NCBI GenBank assembly: GCA_025917655.1
Contig: CP084618.1
Location: 62,001 to 126,000 of the forward strand
Length of the DNA: 64,000 nucleotides
Direction of reading: 5' to 3'
From: Chlorella sorokiniana
Lineage: Eukaryota > Chlorophyta > Trebouxiophyceae > Chlorellales > Chlorellaceae
Position numbers and translations under genes: made by a program. The stretch's first letter is position 1. Each line of letters begins with the position of its first letter. The notes beneath the pieces are model-generated. The model saw nothing but the letters and a program-made list of their open reading frames with translations. It was not told where the DNA came from and made no database searches. Of the stretch, positions 20,801 to 32,400 are shown one piece after another.

Positions 20801-23800
20801 CTGACACTCCCCAAACACGGATCTTTGCTTAAGCAAGCGCCAATGCCGCCTCCCTGCACATCCACCAGCTGGCCCCCAACAAAGCTTCCTGCCCGTATCC
20901 CTCTGCCGCCCCACTCATGCACCGACGCGTCCGCCCGCCCCCCGTGCAGACCTTCCTGCTGCCCTTTGACCCAGAGGACCACGAGGATGCTGACGAATGG
21001 CGACCTGGGAGGGGAGCTGGCGCCGCGGGAACTGCACAGGGTGTGTGGGGAGGTTAAGGGCGGACGTTTCGGTGTGTGGGGGTGGGTGGGAGTGGGGGAG
21101 GGATGCCCTTGTTTCGGTGCGAGCGGAAGGGGGGCGGCTCTCCACGCCGCTCTGCACCCGCCCTTCAGCCCTGGGCTCCCATGGCCCACCCGCACACATG
21201 CTCTCTGCGGCCCTTCAGGCTGCGCTGGAGCTCTTCCCGGCGGGAGGGGTGCATCGGGTCACCGCCGACACCTACCAGCAGCTGATGGCGGCCTCGGGCG
21301 TCGACAGAGTGAAGGTGGGCGGATGGGGGGCTGGGGGGTGGGGGGCATGGATTGGTGTGTGCCCACAGACTTCCCTACCCGTGTTTTCTTGCCTGCTTGC
21401 TGGGCTTGCTCGGCTCTTGGTCTGCTGTCACAGTTCTTGAGGGGCAAGGCTTGCCCTGTGGGCTGCCGGGCAGCAGAGTGCGGGGCAGCAGCTCGTTCGG
21501 CGGACCGGTTTGAAGGGGCCGATCCGAGGCAGCTGAGGCCTCTACAGCCGCCCCGCGTGCACGTTCCCCATCAAGCGCTGACAAGCAGCCGCCGCCACCG
21601 TGCCCCAGGTGGTGCTGTTCAGCGACAAGGAGGAGCCTCCTGCTGTCTTCCGGGCCCTCAGGTGAGCTTGAGATCTTGCGATGCTGCTGCTGGGCGGCAG
21701 AGGGCTGCAGGGCGCTGGGCGATGCCGGTGGAATGCCGCTGCCGTGCAGCAGTGCTCTGTCGGCGCGCTCGTGCGCAACGGAGGGCCCTGTGCGCTCGCC
21801 GCTCGCTCGCTGCTGTCGTGGCCGCTCTCCAGCGCCTCTGCACCCCTACACCCCCACACCCCTCCCGCCCGCGCCCCTTTCCTCCACGGTGCCTCCTTCA
21901 AGCCTTTCCCTCCCGCAGCGCCAATTTCCGTCCCTACAAGATGGACTTTGGGTTTGTTCACTCGGGCGACAGCCAGCTGATGGAGCAGTTCAAGGTGCCA
22001 CAGGTGGGGCCAAGAAGAAGCAAGGTTTGACGCGCAGCGCAACCGCTCTGCTCTGATTGCCACGCAGCGCAGCCGCTCTGCTCTGAAGGGCAGCCGCCGC
22101 TGGGGAGGGTCTCAGGAGGAAGGCGAGTGCGACGTTGGCTGCTTCCCTTCAGCGTCCCGCCGTGCCGCTCTCTCTTTATCAGAATCAGTGGCGCACCCTC
22201 TCGCCGCCAATCCCCCAACATGAGTGCGCCCTGTGCTGCCGCCGCCACCGCCACGCAGGTGCCCTACCTTGTGGCGCTGTTTGCCGACCCCCGGGCAGCC
22301 AAGGCGGGCGCCGACGGTGCCGCCCAGCAGGGCGGCGAAGTGAGGGTGAGCTGGGCTGCACGCTGGCTGGCTGGTACGGCGCCGCCGCATGCGTCGCCAC
22401 TGCGCCTCCCACTCTCGACGGTCAGCCGTCGGCTGGCTGGCTGCGAGTCCCGCTCACAGCCTGCGCATGTGTCACCTTGTCCCGCCCTGTTTGTTTCTCT
22501 GCACTGCAGCTGGCCATCCAGCCGTACGTTGGTCCCGTGAAGTACGGCAGCATCGCCGGCTGGCTGACCGTCGTGGGCCTTCAGACGGGGTGAGCGACAA
22601 AGCGGCGGGACACCCTGCCGCGCTGCTGCACTGCACTCGATGTACCTCCTGCGCTCGTCCTGCCGGGCGGCCCTGCAGCGCAGGGGCTGCTCCCCTGCCT
22701 TTCCAGCGGCGGGCCCGTGGCGTCCTGCCCGGTGCCGCTTCTGTGCGTTCCTGGGTTACTCCTGCCACTCATCGCACTCCACTCCCCTGCACCCACCCAC
22801 TACACCCACCCACATGCACACACTGCCACGCAGCGCTGCCCCCGAGGAAGCTCTGCGCCAGTTTGGCGGCGGCGGCGCCAGCCGGGACGCCATGGTGGCG
22901 CAAATCACCTCCCGGAGTCTTGGGAGGCCTCCTGCCTCTCCCACGGCGGCGTGTGCGTGGTGGCAGCGCTGTCCCCCACGCGGAAGAGCAGGCGGCGCAG
23001 CTGGAGGTGCTGCGTGCCGCTGCGGCAGGCCGCGCCGACCAGCCGCTGCGCTTCAGCTGGTTTGCGTTTGAGGCGGCGGGGGCGGGGGCGGGAGGCAGTG
23101 CCGGGGCAGCGTTTGCAGAGGAGCTGGGGCTGGGGGCGGAGCGGCGCCCGCGCTGGTGGCGCTGGCGCCGCGCAAGCAGCGGTCGGCGGTCATGACGGCG
23201 AGATTCGAGCCGGTGAGCGCTGCTGCCTGCCTGCCCACCCGGGAATCCTTCAGCCAAACGGGGTCAGCAATTGCAGTCTCCCAGCCCCCTTAACTGCACT
23301 TCTTCCTTCCCATCCATTGCACCCCGCCTCCCCCATACCCCCCTCTTTTCTCACGCACACACACACCATCTCTCCCTCACCCACCCCCTGGTCCCCACAG
23401 GATGCCATCAAGGAGTGGCTGGACGGCCTGCTGTCGGGACGCGCGCACACCGCGCCCCTGCACCGCCTGCCCGCCTTCCCGACAGCCGGCGGCGGCGGCG
23501 CGGGCGGCGCTGCGGCGGAGGCGGAGGCGGCGGCGGACGAGTTTGACCTGAGCGACATCATGAACGTGAGGCCTGCCCTGTCTGCTTTCTTCAAAAAAAC
23601 AACGGGTGCTGCTCTGCGGTGGGAAGTTTCGCACAGGCCTTGGGGGCTGGGCTACAGCATGAGGCTCTGCTCAAAACTGGAGCGTCTCCGCTGGGAGGGA
23701 GGATGCTGCAGCAGGCTGTTCGGGCTGCCAAACGCCGGCGTCGCCTCGTCAGCGCTACATGAAGCGCCCGTGGCAGCCTGGAGCCGCCGCGTCGCGCTGC

Positions 23801-23963
23801 CTTTGCCGGGACGCAGTTCAGCCGGCGACCGCCGTTTCAGTGCGCTTCTGGCTTTCAAACAACAACTTGGGCCCTGTGTCGTCATCGCCACAACCTGGTC
23901 CCTGAACGTTGCAGGAAGAGCTTGAGGGCGACCTCTCCAAGGGGGCGCAAGGACGAGCTTTAA
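17894..23963 (+). CDS. Multi-domain protein disulfide isomerase-like protein with ER retention tail
   Basis: Thiol-disulfide exchange in the ER. The ATG at 17894 opens a signal peptide ([17 protein letters not shown]). Domain 1 is a full thioredoxin fold, [20 protein letters not shown] (18236-18295), [20 protein letters not shown] and [11 protein letters not shown], like the first domain of PDIA6/Mpd1. A b-like domain follows ([38 protein letters not shown]), then a Lys/Glu/Ala linker and at least two degenerate thioredoxin-like segments ([58 protein letters not shown]). Only one CXXC is visible. The last exon encodes [10 protein letters not shown] and, one frame over, RKDEL followed by TAA (23949-23963). 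Breaks needed: G runs at 19510-19518 and 23132-23136, C runs at 22911-22913 and 22973-22977, and GGGGG 23941-23945, which is one base too long. Confidence 0.85.
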
Positions 23964-25019
23964 GGGCGGACGTGGAGCCAGCTGGGGCCTGCTGGCTGTG
24001 CCCCCAGCGCTGGCAGCCTTGCCTCTTGCCGCACAAGCGCGTGCAGAGGCGGCGGCGCGATAGCTTGCCTGCTGCAATGGTCCCGCGCATGTGGGGAGGC
24101 TGTGGCTCCAGCTAGCAATCCAACTCAAATGTGAGCAATTTCATGTAAGAACGAAGAAAATCGCAGGCGCGAGCGCCTCATTGGCGCGCCGCCACGGCCG
24201 GCAGCAGGCGCACCATGTGAGTGCGCGCGCCGCCGCCGCCACCGCCAGCATCAGCGCCAGCCGCAGAGGCCTCGGTTTGCGATGCCGCCGCTTCCCTGGC
24301 TGCCGCTTGGTACTGCCGCGGCCGCCGTCCAGGAACCACTGTGGCCATGCTGGGCATGCTGTAGGCCTCTACCCCCGCAACACAAGCCTTCACGGGCAGG
24401 CGCTGAAACAAAACAAAGCCGGCTCCTGATGGGCTGCCGGCAGAAAGGAGGAGCTAAGTGCAGTCCAAGCAGATCGCCACCGGAATCAATCTCAACGGCA
24501 CGCTTACATAGCAAGACTGGCACACACGAGTATGGTGTAAGGAATAGCACAAACAATTGTTCTCATCCAAGACCCATGAGTTGCAGGGGGTAGTTCACAG
24601 GAACAAGCGCGGAAGAAGACCAGAGGGAAAACTGGGGGCGGCCGCAACAGCCGGCCGCGTCGCAAAACCTGGAGCCGCCACGCTTGCACGGCAGGGCAGC
24701 CGAGCGGCGCTGCTGCAAGCGCGGGGGGCACATCCAAGTATTGTGTTTCAGCGTCATAGGTTTGGGATTCCGCTGCTCCTTGTAGCGCGTGGCCGCCCGC
24801 GCAAGCGGGGCTGGGCCAGTCGTGTGTTGTCATTGCTGCTTTGCTTTGGGTTCACCCCAGGGGGCTCCTCCAGATGGCCTGACTGCGGGCCCCACGCCGC
24901 CCAGCAACAAAGCTGGCAGCAGACCCGTCCGGGGGACAGCCGCTCTTGTCAGAACAGCCTCTGATGCCTCTGCCCGATCAGTTGGATCGGTGAGAGCAGC
25001 CTCGGATGCCTCTGCCCGA
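23964..25019. other. Convergent intergenic region, PDI-like / PLAC8-like A
   Basis: About 1 kb between facing 3' ends. It contains TGTAA at 24144 for the PDI-like gene and TTACA at 24504-24508, a candidate poly(A) word for the minus-strand gene. A minus-strand frame at 24178-24411, ending THMVRLLPAVAARQ, is the only open frame that is not plainly compositional; no family is recognised and it is not called as a gene. Confidence 0.4.
24144..24148 (+). terminator. TGTAA polyadenylation signal, PDI-like gene
   Basis: TGTAA lies about 180 bases after the KDEL-TAA. It follows an A/T-richer stretch (CAATTTCATG). This is the common green-algal poly(A) word and is well placed for this gene. Confidence 0.6.
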
Positions 25020-25024
25020 TCAGT
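24955..25024. repeat. 28-bp direct repeat, 42-bp period, over the stop codon of PLAC8-like A
   Basis: Two 28-bp copies at 24955-24982 and 24997-25024 differ at one base (the shared core is GATGCCTCTGCCCGATCAGT). The second copy includes the minus-strand stop codon of the neighbouring gene (25020-25022), so a fragment of the C-terminal coding end has been copied into the 3' UTR. Confidence 0.85.
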
Positions 25025-28000
25025 AGGCCACGCTCCAGCGCGTGAGGTCGGGGGCCTGCTCTTCCAGCACCGGCACGCTGCACGCGCTGTGGCGCCGCAG
25101 CCCCTCCTGACCGTGCGCCGCCGCCGCCGCGTGTGCCCACGAGGCGCCGCCGTGGGAAGCCGACGCACCGCCGCTGGGCCCGCGCTCCATCTCCTGAAAA
25201 CAGCACCGAGCTCGTGTCGGGCTCATGTGTGCAACCGACTGGCTGTCTGACGAGGCGGCTCGCAAGCAGGGATGCTGCGGAGGGTTGAAGCCGCTGCTGC
25301 AGCCGCTGCCAACCCGCGTGCGGGTACCGCTCAAAGCAGGCGTACCGCTCACAGCAGGCGTGCCGCTCACCTGCGTCGGGGCGGGCAGTACCGCACCCAG
25401 CCCAGCCCAACCTCGCTGCTGCCCGCCGACAGCGCGCTGCTGCCAGCCGAGACGCGCTCCTGCAAAGCGGCGGCGGCCCAGCAACACAGGCTCACGCCGG
25501 CGCCGCCGTTCGCGCCGCACATTGCTGCCGGAGCGTTCCGGCCATGCAGGGACAAATGGCGGCACCGGCTGCGGCCCCCGCAGGCCGCACCACACCAGGA
25601 CAACAGCGCACTGGGGGCAGGAGGCTGCAGCATATGCAGTGCCCGTCGCAACCAGCAACCAAAGCAGCCACGGAGCCGGCGGCAGCGACCACGCAAGCAC
25701 AGCGGGCAGCCCAAGCTGGCGAGCGGCGGCTCACCAGGGCGAGGGGCACGTCGTCCTCAGACTCCTCCCCAGCATAGTCGGCCGCAGCGTCGGCCACGCG
25801 CTGCTGCAGCACCGCCGCCACGCCGCCCTGCTCCGCGGCGCGCTGCCTCAGCTTGGCCTGCGTCTCCTTGCAGCCGCGGGCGCTGAAGATCTGCGGCGGC
25901 GTGTGCGTGGGTGGGTGTGAGGGTCAGGGCATGTGTGTAAAAGTGGAGTGCGTCGGTCCACATGTTGGGTGCTCAGGCAGGGGGCGGCGGGGCAGAGGGG
26001 TTGAGGGAACGGGCGCTGAGGACGGGTAGCCGCTCCGTTGCAGCGCACGAGGCGCGTGGCGTCGCTGCAGCGGCCTCCCCTGCAGCGGGCTCCCTCCGCC
26101 GCCGCCCGGGTGTTGTGGGCTCAGCCCGGGTGTCTGCGCACCTTGGGCGGCTTCTTCACCATTTGCTCCACCAGCACCTTCCGCACAGCCTTGGCCTCCT
26201 CAATGCCTGGTGTGTGTTTAGGGGTGGGGAGGGAAGGGCGGGGCAGGGCGGCCGGGGGGGATTGCAGCTAGTTGATTCCCGCTGCCCTCCTGCATTCAAG
26301 CTGGCCCCGTGCACAGCTGAAGCAAGTCAAGCAGGGTGCTGCAAGCGCTGCCAGCGACCCGCAAGAACTTGGGGTGCGTGCAGCGGGCGCACCGGGCGCC
26401 GTGGGGAAGGAGTTGGGCAGCACGTCAAAGATGTGCATGCCGGGGCCGTCCACGCCACGCAGTGCCAGCTCCCTTGTCTCTTGGCTGCGTGGGCCGCAAC
26501 AGAAACGAGGAAGTGGTGAGTTGAAGACGGTGTGCGTGAGGTGGTGGAGGAACAGGGGGAAACGGGGATGGGCGTGCGGGGGGCTCGGCACAGGCACTGC
26601 TATTGGCTGCAGATCAGTCTGAAGTTAGTTTGTTGGGTGCCAAGAACAGCGGAAGCTGAGGGGGGTGAGGGAGAAAGGTTGCAAGATGCCGCAGACCGCT
26701 GGAAGACCAGCAAAACCCAGCCCTGGGAACACCGCCGAGCGGCTGAGCACTTGCTCGATGAGGGGGCACTCACTGCGAGGCGCAGTAGAAGCAGAGGAAG
26801 TGGACCAGGCAGTCGTCGATGCCGGGGGAGGCCAAACATGGGGGCAGCTTGTAGCGCCTGCAGAGCAGCGAGCGGAGGGCAGGATCAGCAGCAAACAGTC
26901 CTGCACAGAGAGGACGTGTACGGGCAGGGCACCCCAGACACGCAAAACAACGCTGGCTGCGCCTGGAGAGCGCCGCTGCCGCCCTCCCTGGCAGCGCAAG
27001 GCCCGCCTGCCCCAAGCCGCATCATCGCTCGCAACGGCGGGGCCAGCAGGCGCAGGGCAGCCGGCGAAGGTCGCCCGGGCCCGCCCGCCGTTGGCGGCTG
27101 CACTGCTTCCCCATTATGCGCAGTGGGAAGGGTGCCAAGTCCGTGCCTCACCGCCTCAGCCGCTCCCGCGCGTGGCACGAGAACCAGGCGCCAAAGTTGC
27201 AGATGAGGCCGGAGCCGCAGCAGGTCGCCACCTGGCCGATTCCGCACGAGAAGATGCAGCTCATCTGCGGCAGCCGGCGTTGAGGGTTGACTGTGAGAGT
27301 GGGCGACTGGGTGGGGCGCTTGCTGGGTGGGAGGGGGGCAGAAAGCCCGTTGCACTTCTCTTCTCTGCCCCACTGACTGGGGCTGGCTGCATTGCCCGCT
27401 CTGCCTGCTGCTGAGCAGCGCTCGATGGGCCGCCAGCAACGCTGCAGCGTTGCTGCTGCAGCGCCGGCGCCGCAGGGCGCCACCCTGGAGCCACCTCGGC
27501 GCCAGCTCACCAGGAAGTACATGCAGCAGAGGGCCTTCAGGTCGCTCTTGTACCCGTGCCTGCCAATGTTGCGCACCGGCATCACGTACTCGCGGCCTGC
27601 GGGCACAGGAATGAGTGCGGGAAGTCAGAACAAAAGAATGAAGGGATGCGGGTTGGGGGGGAGGGGGCGGGGAAAAGGGGGGCTAAATGAGGGGGACGGG
27701 GGGGGGGCAGAAGAAGAAGGAGAAGAAGTATGACATACAGGGGCGACTGCGGGATGATGCGCGACAGGCACTTCTCAGCAGGACCGCCAGCAGCGGCTGG
27801 GGGCGCGGAAGCGGCCTGGCGGCCAGGCCGGCAGGCTCGGCCCGCTGCGGCTGCTCAAGCACGCTCGCCGCTGAGGGAGGTGTGCTGGCCAGGGAACGCG
27901 GCCACTGGAGGGGTGTGCGATGACAAATTTACACAATGGAAAGAGGCAGCGGCCAGGGGCGCACCCAGGTTGGCGGCGTAGACGGCGCGTGTCCAGCGCA

Positions 28001-28860
28001 TCTGGCGGTTGCCAGTCCAGTAGCACTCCCGCACGGTGCTGCGAGCGTTTTGAGAAGAGACTGACTGTGTCAAGTCTTGAGCAGATCGATAGTGGTGGCA
28101 TTCCTGCCCGGCGTCCCGCACAGCAGGCTCGGCGGCTGGGCCGGCCAGTCAGCTGCCGCTGCCTCCTCCCCCCCACACCCCCCACCCGCCGAGCACTGCA
28201 CCGCTTACCGCCCGAAGCAGGCGCCACGCCACTTGAGGGGGTTCCACTTGAAGGAGTCCCAGCAGGGGATGTGCACGCTGTGCTTGACCGGCTTGTTCTT
28301 CCGCCACCACATCTCGCACAGCCCCTCCGTCCACCGCCCATCCTCCACCACGGGCTGGTACAGCTCGTACACGCGCGACAGCTGCTGCGGGGTCATGTCT
28401 CGGAAGTCTGCAGGAGCGGTCGGTGGAGCAAAAGGAAGGGGGAAAGCGGGAGGTCAGGGTGCGAGCGCGGGGAATGGTGCGAACAACTGGGGAGGAGGCC
28501 CGGCGGGGGATGAAGGACTGAGCATGAATCGGCGGCTGGGGCTAGCCCCTGGACCGATCAGCCGATTCTCTGTAGATTCCCCTCACAAACACGCCACAGA
28601 GAGCCTGTGTGCCTCTGAAACACCCCTGCCTTACTGATCACGTCATCCCTTCTCCCCCAGACCTCACCCGAATGGCGCGGCGGCCAGTAGGGCCGCTGCT
28701 CGTCGGTGGCGGCCCAGCGGGTGCACCACCCGCCGCAGCACACCCGCTCGCCATTGTAGTGCACCTCATCCACAGCTTTGCCGGGGACTGAAGCAGCGCC
28801 CTTGCCGACCGCGATGGTGGACTTCTTCACGGCAACAGCCGCGGCCTTTGGCTGCACCAT
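25020..28860 (-). CDS. PLAC8-like Cys-rich protein, copy A
   Basis: Probable membrane-associated Cys-rich protein related to PLAC8/cell-number-regulator families; the biochemical role is unknown, and relatives act in size control or metal handling. From the ATG at 28860: ERVCCGGWCTRW, then LYQPVVEDGRWTEGLCEMWW, HSVHIPCWDSFKWNPLKWRG, TVRECYWTGNRQMRWTRAVY, GREYVMPVRNIGRHGYKSDL and KALCCMYFL. Next is MSCIFSCGIGQVATCCGSGL and FGAWFSCHARERLRRRYKLP, then IDDCLVHFLCFYCASQETRE, GPGMHIFDVLPNSF, GIEEAKAVRKVLVEQMVKKP, an acidic EESEDD, and a terminal RWSVAY. The block of closely spaced Cys with a DCLVHFLCFYC..ETREL segment is the PLAC8 signature (DCCVHxxCxxCALxQEYREL). Copy B at 58077 is its inverted paralog. 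Exon edges in the last third are approximate. Confidence 0.72.
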
Positions 28861-29445
28861 GGCGTGGGTAGGGCTGAGGGGCGGGGCTGAGGGGCGGGAG
28901 GGGCTTCGCAACGTGCGCTGCGCGGCTGGGGCTGGATGCGGGCTAAGAACCAATCTTGGGCCGAGTCACGGGTTGACATCAAAAGTAGCAGGGTGGGTCG
29001 AGAAAAGGGCAGGGGCTGAGGTGAGCCGCCCTCGCGCGAGCGTTTATACGCTTGCAGGCTGCCCGCTGCGCTTTGTGTAGATGTCGGGCAGGGATGGGAG
29101 GGATGGCAAGCATCACAACAGCCCTTGTCAAGCCCTGTCTTTGAGCGCAGCACTCGCAGCAGGGATGCTGGCCGGTCCAGTGCCTCCCTTTCAAGGGCGC
29201 AATGGCTGCAAATGATTGTAACGTAGCATTGTCGGCATTACAGACAGCCAAACCTCCTTATTTTCGCACCAAGCCGAGCCGCGATCGTTTATGTCTCCGC
29301 CCAATGCGCCCTTCACCGGCTTGTCGATGTGAAAGCCATTCAAGGCTATGAATTGATCGAGCAATGTCGCGCTGTTCCAAGTGCCCCTGACATGCCTCTA
29401 TCGCACCGCTGCTAGCCAGCCCCCTGGCGCTACCCTGTCGCTGTC
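28861..29445. promoter_or_regulatory. Divergent intergenic region, PLAC8-like A / Sen1-like helicase
   Basis: 585 bases between outward-facing starts. The middle (29200-29380) is more A+T-rich than the flanks. TGTAA at about 29217 is on the plus strand, where no upstream plus gene ends, so it is probably chance. No gene seen. Confidence 0.45.
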
Positions 29446-32400
29446 ATGAGGCGCAACACTCCCGGAAACGACAGTCGGCAGCTAGCAGCGGCCGTCCTGG
29501 CTGCCAAGGGCGGGCCTGGTGAAGGCAGCGGCGCCGCCCCCGGCCAGCAACCTTCCGCCCGCCCAACGTCCGAAAGCAGCGCGTCGCGCCCGCAAACACC
29601 CTCGACAGGCACGCTTGTGACGCTGCGGAGGTCTTCTGGTGCCATGCAATCCTTGTCCAGTCGCCAAGACCCCTGCTGCTGCTCCGCAGCTGAGGCGCCG
29701 GCCGATCGCCTGCCGCCTCCCTCGGACCCTTGGCTGCAGGTTTGACAAGGAGGTGCTGGGTGGCCGTCTGTGGCACCCCGCCTGCCAGACCGCCGCCAAC
29801 GACATCAAGGACCAGATCCCCCTTTCCTTCCCCTCCCGTGAGTGTTGCCGGGCCACCGAGCCGGCGGCCGGCGCCTGTGCTTCACGCTCCGCCGCCGCAC
29901 CGCGCCCGCCTGCATGCCGCCCGCAGGCAGTGCACACCTCATTCTCGCTGCGCCATGCCCCTTCCGCCTGGCTTGGGGCGCTCGGCAGCAGGCCCGCCGC
30001 ACGTGCCGCCGCCCGCCTCGCTTGCGTTCTGCCGCCATCAGCGCAGCGCTGCCGCTCGCTCGTAGCACTGGTTCAGCCGGTGTCAAGCTGTACCGCTCCT
30101 CCTGCGCCTGCTGTACCGCCTGTACCGCAGTGGACGAGTACATCTGCACCTTTGAGCCGCTGGTGTTGGAGGAGGCGCGGGAGGGGCTGCGGGCTGACTG
30201 GGCAGAGGGGTGCGCAGCGGGGCGCGCCTGGCCGGTGGAGGTGGTCAGGTGGGCGTGAGAGGGAATGCGACATGCGTGTTTGCTTGAACTGGAAGCAGGG
30301 GAAGGGGCTGACAAGGCGGTAGGCCGGCGGCGGGGCCGGGGGCGAGCCGGGAGGTGCCCTCAGGAGGCGCCGCCGAGGCGGGCGCAGCGCCGAGGTGCCC
30401 GCTGCGACGGGCTGCGACATGCTGTGCCTGCTGTGCTGTGCCTGCTGTGCTGCGTCCAGCGTGGAGGAGCTGGCAGACGGCTGGTGCACCCGCGGGTGCG
30501 GGCGGCGCAGGGGGCCGACCCGGGGGAGCTCAAGCGCGCCTGCCAGCCCAACTGGGGTGGGTGGGTGGGGGGTTGGGGGTGCGTGTCTGGGGGATGGCTT
30601 GTCGAGGTGGCCCCCGTCCTTCTTTGTGTGTTACTTCAACTGCCACCAGCGTCTGTGAGCTTTGCGTGGGTGAGGAGGCAAGGCAACAGGCGGCAGGTTT
30701 GGGCGAGGGGCTTGCAACAGGCGGCTTTGCATGCAGCCAGGCTACTTTGCAACGCCGCAACGACCCTGCTCCGCAGGTTATAGCCACGCAGCGCTGCCCC
30801 TCACGGCTGACCTTGCCCGCCTGCTTTCCTTTGAACCCGGTCTCTCCGCCTTGCTTTCCAAATGCAGTCGTGGTGCTGAGCCAGGCGCAGCCGCCTGCCA
30901 GGGGAGCCCTGGACTGGGCTGCTGCGCAGGCTGCCCGCGGCGGCGACGCCCGCCGCGCCGCCAAGCGTCCCCGCCTCGACTCATCCTCTGCAGCAGCCGC
31001 CCCACCGCGCCGGAAGGGGAAGACACGGCGGCGTCCGTGGACAGCAGCGGCGGCGGGGAGGAGGGGGAGGGGGCCGAGGGCGCCAGCTCGGCGGCACGCC
31101 GTGGCGGCACGCCGCCGGCAGCGGCAGCAAGCGGCAGCCAGATAGCGGCGGGCCTCGTGCAGCGCAGTCGGGAGAAGGACGTGTTCATCAAGGCGAGCCA
31201 CAGAATGAGCGTGTCTTGCTGGGGCACCCGGCAGCCCATCCCCTGCCGACAGCTGGTGTCGGGCCGCGGGGCGGGCGGCGCCGGCGCTCGCTGCTCCTGC
31301 CGGGCTGCTTGCTGCTGCCGCAATGGGGAGCAGTCGTGTGCACTCGCTCAGCTGCTTGAGACCCCCTCGCCAATCACCAACCAACCAAACACAAACATCA
31401 ACTCCTGCAGCTCCACCCGGCCTGCGCCGCCCACGCGCACAACCACGGAGCCCCCTGCTGGGGCCCGCTGGCCGCGCTGCGAGCCAGCAGCGCGGCGGGG
31501 CGGCGCCGCCCGCCGCTGGTGGCTCACCCGCGGCAAGCTGCTCGTCAGCAACGTGAGGCCCCGCCTGCGCCCGCCGCGTCAAGCTTTGCCCGCTCATCAG
31601 CATCGCCGTCGCCGCTGCACTCTCCTGGCGGTCGGCGGCGGGCTCCTGCCCTGGCTGGCTGGCTGCCGCGGGGCCGCTTGAGGCGCCCGCCCTGCCCGCC
31701 AGCCTGCATGAGAACGCAGAAGACAGACGAAGACCCATCAGCTGAACCACTCAGTCACGGTCGTTGCCGCTGGCCCCCCTCCCCCTCGCCGCCTCGCCGC
31801 GCAGCAACGCGAGTTCGAGGCCGTGCACCGCGTCCGCGCGGTGGAGAAGGGGCTGCTGCGCTTCCTGCTGCGCCCCCAGCTGCTGGCCCCGCTGGGCGCC
31901 CACTACGACGACCCGGTGAGCAGCCGCCGGCTGCCTCTGCTGCTGGCGGCTGCTGGCGGCTGCTGCCGCTGCTGGGCGGTACCGCTGCGGGCGCGCAGGA
32001 TGCGCATCTGCCTCCGCCACCCTCCCGGCGCGTCCGCCCTCCAGGCCACGGCGGCATGCGCACCCCGCCGCCACTTTCATTCCTGCAGCTCCCACAGGCT
32101 CGCGCCGGCGCTCTCATCACCCCTCACCCCTCACCCCAACCGCACCTGCCCACACTCGAAACATGCCGCAGGAGGTGCGGCGGGGCATGTGGCCGGAGCA
32201 GGCGCGGCAGCCGGAGTTCATCCGGTACCTGCGGGACCGGTACGACATGACGCAGCTGGAGGCGATAGAGGTGGGCTGCGGTACCGCCCGGCGCACCGGC
32301 TGCTCCGTCGCTCGACGTGGCACGCCGCCGCAGCGGCCTGTTGCGGCCCGGTTGATGTGTCGCTGGTTTGTGGAAGCCGCGGGGTGCTCCCGGCTGTGGC

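Noticed and set aside
20594-22030. A 478-residue plus-strand open frame
   Set aside because: It reads through several exons of the PDI-like gene out of frame and through their introns.
24178-24411. Short minus-strand frame ending THMVRLLPAVAARQ as a gene
   Set aside because: It has no recognisable family and no supported upstream exon, and lies in a 3'-to-3' gap. It is mentioned only as a possibility.
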